DNA of 8,596 nucleotides from positions 1-8,596 of the forward strand of contig WTKG01000050.1 of NCBI GenBank assembly GCA_011524475.1. Reading direction: 5' to 3'. Source of the stretch: Demequinaceae bacterium. Its GTDB lineage: Bacteria; Actinomycetota; Actinomycetes; Actinomycetales; Demequinaceae. Of the stretch, positions 5,268 through 8,596 are shown piece by piece (position 1 is the stretch's first letter; the number at the start of each line of letters is the position of its first letter). The position numbers and the translations under genes were made by a program. A model generated the notes under the pieces. The model did not search any database. It was given only the letters and a program-made list of their open reading frames with translations, and was not told where the DNA came from.

Positions 5268-7559
5268 TCACTGCACCTGCTCACGGATGTTCCTGGTGGC
5301 CGCAATCATGTTGCGCAACGACTCTGTTGTCTCTTCGTACCCACGTGTCTTCAAGCCACAATCGGGATTCACCCATAGTTGGGTGGAAGGGACAGATCGT
5401 GATGCCAGTGTGAGGAGCTCCGTCAACTCCTCCACCGAGGGGACGCGAGGAGAGTGGATGTCCCACACCCCTGGGCCAATACCACGTTCATAGCCATGGT
5501 CCTTGATCGCGGGAAGAACTTCCATTCGCGAGCGCGCCGCCTCAATCGAAGTTACGTCTGCGTCCAGGCCGTCAATCGCGTCAATGACCTCGCCAAATTC
5601 GGAATAACACAGGTGGGTGTGCACTTGGGTCTCGTCGTGAACTCCGGAAGTTGCCAGCCGGAATGCCGTGACAGCCCAGTCCAGGTAGGCCGCCTGATCT
5701 CGATGTTTTAGCGGTAACAGTTCGCGCAATGCGGGTTCGTCAACTTGGATAATTGTCATCCCTGCGGCTTCCAAGTCAGCGATTTCGTCGCGAAGGGCAA
5801 GCGCCACTTGGAAGGCTGTGTCGCGCACCGGCTGGTCGTCACGCACAAACGACCACGCCAAGATCGTCACGGGGCCGGTAAGCATGGCTTTCACGGGCTT
5901 GTCAGATAAAGACTGGGCGTAAGAAGACCAGCGAACCGTCATGGGGTCGGGACGGCTCACGTCACCCCACACAATGGATGGACGCGTGCATCGAGAACCG
6001 TACGACTGCACCCACCCATTCGTGGTGACCGCACAGCCATCGAGCAATTCGGCAAAGTACTGCACCATGTCGTTTCGTTCTGCTTCGCCATGCACCAAAA
6101 CGTCGAGACCCAGTTCTTCTTGGAGTGCCACAACCGACGCGATCTCATCCTTCATTGCCTGCTCATAATCAGCGTCAGATAGTGTGCCCTTGGCCCAGGA
6201 CGCCCGGGCTGCGCGAATCTCAGGCGTCTGCGGGAATGAACCAATAGTGGTGGTCGTGAGAGACGGCAATCCCAGGCGTGCGGCCTGCGCTTTCGCGCGA
6301 GTGGCATAGTCACTCCGGACACTGTCCGCAGCCTGCACCCGCTCAAGACGGTTTCGGACAGAGGAGATGTGGGTACCCGCATGCGCAGCGCGGGAAGCCA
6401 CCGCTGCTCGTGATTGGGCAAATGCCTCGGGATAAGCGTCTTCACCGCCAGCAAGCGCGACAACCTCCGTAATTTTCTCGTGTGCGAAGGAAAGCCAACT
6501 CAGCAGTTCTTCCCCAAGATGATCTTCGCCTTCAAGGGTGTGGGGAACATGAAAAAGCGAGGTAGAAGTAGACACGGTGACATTCGCGCCCCTGTCTGCG
6601 AGTGCGGCAATAGTGGCCTGTGCCTCGTCGAGATTGGTGCGCCAAATGTTGTGGCCGTCGACTATTCCTGCAGAAATCGTGACATCCGTGAGATCTATGT
6701 CAGGCGAGATATCCCCACGCACCAGATCCAATGCGAGTGCCTCTACCCCCGTCTCGATAAGTGCCGGAAGGGTGTCGTCAAGCGAGTGGTACGGAGCAGC
6801 AACGCACAGCGCTGGGCGACCGGAGGTTTCTGCCAAAGCACTGTATACAGACCGCGCATACGAGAGCAGAGTCGAACGCTCGATATCCGTATCCATTACC
6901 AGAATAGGCTCATCACATTGAACCCACTCAGCCCCGGCGGCGGCAAACTCCTGGAGCAACTCGGCATACACCGGCACCAGGTCGTCGAGACGAGACAACG
7001 GCTCAAAGCCCTCAGGGGCTTCGTCACTTGCTTTGGCGAAAGCCAAGAACGTGAGTGGCCCGGTGATCACCGGCCGCGTGAGAAATCCCGCCTCTTTCGC
7101 TTCGCGAAATTCGTCAATCCACCGACGCGAAGACAGTGAGAACACCGTTTCGGGGCCGATTTCTGGCACCAGATAGTGATAATTCGAGTCACACCATTTG
7201 GTCATTTCCAGCGGCGGCACGTGACCTTCGCCTCGCGCCATCACGCTGTATCGGACGAGGTCGGAATTGTCTGTGCCGAATGACGCAAAGCGCGGTGGCA
7301 CTGCGCCGCATGTCACTGCGGCGTCAAGAACGTGGTCGTAAAAGGAGAAGTTCGAAGGTAGGGATGAATCATCAGGCTTGAGGCCGTGCTCCACCATGCG
7401 GGCAAGATTGTGGAGTCTGAGTTCACGAGCGCTGGATTCGAGGGCGTCGGCTGACGATTCGCCTTTCCAGAAAGACTCCAGCGCCTTCTTGAGTTCTCGC
7501 TGAGGCCCAATACGTGGGTACCCAAGGATGGTGGCGGCGGGAAAATTCGAAGAGGACAT
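5268..7559 (-). CDS. metE: Cobalamin-independent methionine synthase (5-methyltetrahydropteroyltriglutamate--homocysteine methyltransferase)
   Basis: MetE transfers the methyl group of methyl-tetrahydropteroylpolyglutamate to homocysteine, the last step of methionine synthesis, in the cytoplasm. The 763-residue protein is full length for the family. The N-terminal domain starts 'SSNFPAATILGYPRIGPQRELK' and includes 'EMTKWCDSNYHYLVPEI'. The catalytic C-terminal barrel begins near residue 430 with 'TTTIGSFPQTPEIRAAR' and includes 'EAERNDMVQYFAELLDG', 'YGSRCTRPSIVWGDVSRP' and 'IIQVDEPALRE'. The zinc ligands, by alignment to E. coli His641/Cys643/Glu665/Cys726, are all present: His649 and Cys651 (VHTHLCYSEF), Glu673 (TSIEAARS) and Cys734 (VNPDCGLKTRG). 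The start at 7559 is fixed by AAGGAG eight bases upstream and by family length; an in-frame ATG 35 codons upstream (7664) would add an unrelated extension. metF lies on the same strand beyond the oppositely oriented osmC-like gene. Confidence 0.97.
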   Translation of the reverse strand: MSSSNFPAATILGYPRIGPQRELKKALESFWKGESSADALESSARELRLHNLARMVEHGLKPDDSSLPSNFSFYDHVLDAAVTCGAVPPRFASFGTDNSDLVRYSVMARGEGHVPPLEMTKWCDSNYHYLVPEIGPETVFSLSSRRWIDEFREAKEAGFLTRPVITGPLTFLAFAKASDEAPEGFEPLSRLDDLVPVYAELLQEFAAAGAEWVQCDEPILVMDTDIERSTLLSYARSVYSALAETSGRPALCVAAPYHSLDDTLPALIETGVEALALDLVRGDISPDIDLTDVTISAGIVDGHNIWRTNLDEAQATIAALADRGANVTVSTSTSLFHVPHTLEGEDHLGEELLSWLSFAHEKITEVVALAGGEDAYPEAFAQSRAAVASRAAHAGTHISSVRNRLERVQAADSVRSDYATRAKAQAARLGLPSLTTTTIGSFPQTPEIRAARASWAKGTLSDADYEQAMKDEIASVVALQEELGLDVLVHGEAERNDMVQYFAELLDGCAVTTNGWVQSYGSRCTRPSIVWGDVSRPDPMTVRWSSYAQSLSDKPVKAMLTGPVTILAWSFVRDDQPVRDTAFQVALALRDEIADLEAAGMTIIQVDEPALRELLPLKHRDQAAYLDWAVTAFRLATSGVHDETQVHTHLCYSEFGEVIDAIDGLDADVTSIEAARSRMEVLPAIKDHGYERGIGPGVWDIHSPRVPSVEELTELLTLASRSVPSTQLWVNPDCGLKTRGYEETTESLRNMIAATRNIREQVQ

Positions 7560-7695
7560 GGCAGAAGCTCCTTGCACGAAGTGCGCGGCGGGCTCGCCAT
7601 TGCGCTTGGTCGACGTATCACGCCGAGTGGCTGTTGGCCATAGTACCGAAGCCTGGCCGTGCACATCACCCGTAATAGCGTGAAAAAATCAACCT
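7560..7695. promoter_or_regulatory. Divergent metE / osmC-like intergenic region
   Basis: These 136 bases must hold both promoters. For metE (minus strand) the Shine-Dalgarno AAGGAG is at 7568-7573, preceded by a small palindrome GCACGAAGTGC (7574-7584), and a TANNNT candidate (TACTAT) lies at 7640-7645. For the osmC-like gene, TAGCGT (7676-7681, plus strand) is a weak -10 candidate, with no clear -35 or Shine-Dalgarno. The region is too short for a typical cobalamin riboswitch, and I see no B12-box-like or SAM-riboswitch sequence. Confidence 0.35.
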
Positions 7696-8136
7696 ATGAC
7701 CAAAGAAATCACAGAAAAGAAAGTCACTCTCCGTCGTGAAGGCGAGGGAGTCTATGTAGCAGAAACCGGTGATGGCAGGCAGTTGCGATTTGGCCACAAC
7801 ACAGACGGTCTCAACCCCGTGGAATTGCTGCTGGCAGCCATGCTCGGATGCTCCACCATAGATGTGGACATGATGACGTCACGTCGCACGGAACCCGATC
7901 ACTTCGAAGTCACCGCGACGGGCAACAAAGTGAACGTCAACGGAGCTGGCATCATGGAAGACATTGAGCTTTCTTTCGACCTTCGTTTCCCTGAAGGAGA
8001 GGCGGGCGACAAAGCACGTGCCCGCGTATCAGTAGCCCTCAAGACTGCACACGAAAAAACATGCACTGTTTCACGAACCGTGCAGCACGCCACGGACGTC
8101 ACTTTCACCGACGTGAACAATTACGACAACTCCTAG
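7696..8136 (+). CDS. OsmC-family protein (thiol peroxidase-like)
   Basis: This 146-residue protein is of typical length for the OsmC/Ohr superfamily, whose members reduce organic hydroperoxides with a pair of cysteines. Both are present: Cys52 in 'GLNPVELLLAAMLGCSTIDVDMM', the usual central helix motif (normally GP.ELLLAAL.GC), and Cys123 in 'AHEKTCTVSRTV'. Beta-strands flank this helix ('VTLRREGEGVYVAETGDG', 'HFEVTATGN', 'IELSFDLRFP'). The 'DV' following the first Cys, rather than an Ohr-specific signature, places it with general OsmC/YhfA-like proteins rather than clearly with Ohr, so I give no symbol. The reductant and physiological substrate cannot be inferred. The gene diverges from metE and sits between metE and metF, so a link to thiol/sulfur stress is plausible but unproven. 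No strong Shine-Dalgarno precedes the ATG. Confidence 0.85.
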   Translation: MTKEITEKKVTLRREGEGVYVAETGDGRQLRFGHNTDGLNPVELLLAAMLGCSTIDVDMMTSRRTEPDHFEVTATGNKVNVNGAGIMEDIELSFDLRFPEGEAGDKARARVSVALKTAHEKTCTVSRTVQHATDVTFTDVNNYDNS

Positions 8137-8143
8137 ACCTTTA

Positions 8144-8162
8144 CGCTCCCGCACTGGCAGCG
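8144..8162 (+). terminator. Imperfect hairpin between convergent osmC-like and metF genes
   Basis: CGCTCCC (8144-8150) pairs with GGCAGCG (8156-8162) apart from one C-C mismatch, with loop GCACT, eight bases after the osmC-like stop. No T-run follows. Its position between converging genes fits a shared terminator. Confidence 0.3.
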
Positions 8163-8194
8163 CCTGATCACGTGGTTCTTAAATCGAACAGGCC

Positions 8195-8596
8195 TTAGGC
8201 AAGTCCCAGTTGAGTGACAAGTTCCAGCGCGGCTTCGTGACGGTTGAAAGTGATGACGTGAACTCCAGGAGCACCTTCATCCAAAAGTGTGCGGGCAAGA
8301 CCACCACAAAAGGAAACCCCATGCATACGGGCTTCGTCGGCGGTGGAGGATCTCTTTCTGCGGGTCCTGGCCTCCTCCCTCGCCTCTGCTTGCTGCTTGT
8401 CGTAATTCCACCGTAGTCCCCGTCCACACCCCCGGCAGCCGAACCACTGCGGTCTTCGTCGGCGGCGGCGGTGGCTCCTTCTGTGGTTACCTCAGCCTGC
8501 TCCTTCGCCCTCGTTTGTTGCTTGTGGCTGTCTGCCTCTGCAATCTTCATCTCCACGGTATGCTGCATCTGCTGCTCCTCGCGGGTTTCATCGCCC
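8195..8596 (-). CDS. metF: Methylenetetrahydrofolate reductase, 3' part, with low-complexity insert and apparent frameshift
   Basis: The minus-strand frame ending at the TAA 8195-8197 encodes a clear MetF C-terminus: about 49 residues running 'TADEARMHGVSFCGGLA', 'DEGAPGVHVITFNRHEAAL', 'VTQLGLA'. It aligns with the E. coli end 'AETRKLVGANIAMDMVKIL...FHFYTLNRAE...LGV'. MetF makes 5-methyl-THF, the MetE substrate pool. Upstream of ~8345 the expected MetF sequence is absent. Instead there is a Lys/Gln/Glu/Ala-rich stretch, in the same frame up to about 8407 (DKQQAEAREEAR) and beyond that in the neighbouring frame (GDETREEQQ at the edge, later HKQQTRAKEQAE). The metF frame itself has no start codon upstream of 8345 and meets a TGA at 8492-8494. 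One missing base near 8407 (GGAATT for GGAAATT) would join the two frames. The edge motif GDETRE resembles the MetF 'DAETRK' that precedes this helix, so the segment may be an ~80-residue insertion inside MetF. Alternatives are a pseudogene, or a junction or sequencing error near the end of the available sequence. Confidence 0.7.
8328..8525 (-). repeat. Two diverged direct repeats of ~73-76 bases
   Basis: Plus-strand segments 8328-8400 and 8450-8525 both start CGG(G/T)CTTCGTCGGCGG and end with a TTG(C/T)TGCTTGT-type block, offset 122-125 bases. On the coding strand they give similar peptides (DKQQAEAREEAR... TADEAR and HKQQTRAKEQAE... AADEDR), but in different frames. The left copy runs into the MetF C-terminal homology. 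Confidence 0.6.

Noticed and set aside
6414..7139. 241-codon plus-strand open frame within metE
   Set aside because: It is antisense to strongly conserved MetE sequence and has no supporting start signals or domain.
7560..7695. Cobalamin or SAM riboswitch upstream of metE
   Set aside because: The divergent gap is only 136 bases and no conserved B12-box or SAM-riboswitch core is visible.
8395..8415. Programmed ribosomal frameshifting to join the two metF-adjacent frames
   Set aside because: No X-XXY-YYZ slippery heptamer or downstream hairpin is evident at GGTGGAATTACG; a simple missing base explains it better.
8179..8568. A stand-alone 129-residue minus-strand protein in the right end
   Set aside because: Its last third is the out-of-frame reading of the MetF C-terminus. 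Only the upstream part of that frame is likely to be coding, as part of a frameshifted metF.
1..8596. Mobile element, phage, CRISPR array, tRNA or rRNA
   Set aside because: I saw no transposase or integrase motifs, terminal inverted repeats, regularly spaced repeats, cloverleaf sequences or conserved rRNA segments.

Overview
The window reads as chromosomal DNA from a moderately GC-rich actinobacterium (Actinomycetota). The grounds are an LppM-type membrane-anchored protein, a glycine-rich DUF937 protein, a DUF6174-like lipoprotein, the actinobacterial form of the two-gene KhtT/KhtU-like cation:proton antiporter, GTG starts, and at least one gene that appears to be transcribed without a leader. 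I cannot place it to genus. There is no insertion sequence, phage gene, tRNA, rRNA or CRISPR array, and genes are tightly packed.

Layout, left to right. (1) 2-607 (+): the 3' part of an LppM-family protein with an acidic/Pro/Ser/Thr linker and a C-terminal membrane anchor. (2) 698-1489 and 1516-2358 (+): an aminoglycoside-phosphotransferase-fold protein whose three signature catalytic positions are all substituted, then an ATP-grasp ligase-like protein with an apparently intact site. (3) 2450-3067 (+): a DUF937 protein ending in glycine/leucine repeats. (4) 3104-3520 (+): a small DUF6174-like putative lipoprotein. (5) 3553-4032 and 4036-5241 (+): the regulatory subunit and membrane subunit of a CPA2-type K+(or Na+)/H+ antiporter, 3 bases apart and probably one transcript. 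(6) 5268-7559 (-): complete metE, cobalamin-independent methionine synthase, convergent with the antiporter. (7) 7696-8136 (+): an OsmC-family thiol peroxidase-like protein, divergent from metE. (8) 8195 to the right edge (-): the 3' part of metF (methylenetetrahydrofolate reductase), which supplies the methyl donor that MetE uses.

The functional groups are methionine methyl-group synthesis (metE and metF on the same strand, separated by osmC), monovalent cation/pH homeostasis (antiporter pair), and several envelope or uncharacterised proteins. No complete novel system is evident. The two strongest oddities are the catalytically degenerate kinase-fold protein beside an intact ATP-grasp protein, and the metF tail. 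The metF tail is preceded by a low-complexity charged segment containing a diverged tandem repeat, and its two repeat copies lie in different reading frames, which implies a one-base frameshift near 8407.
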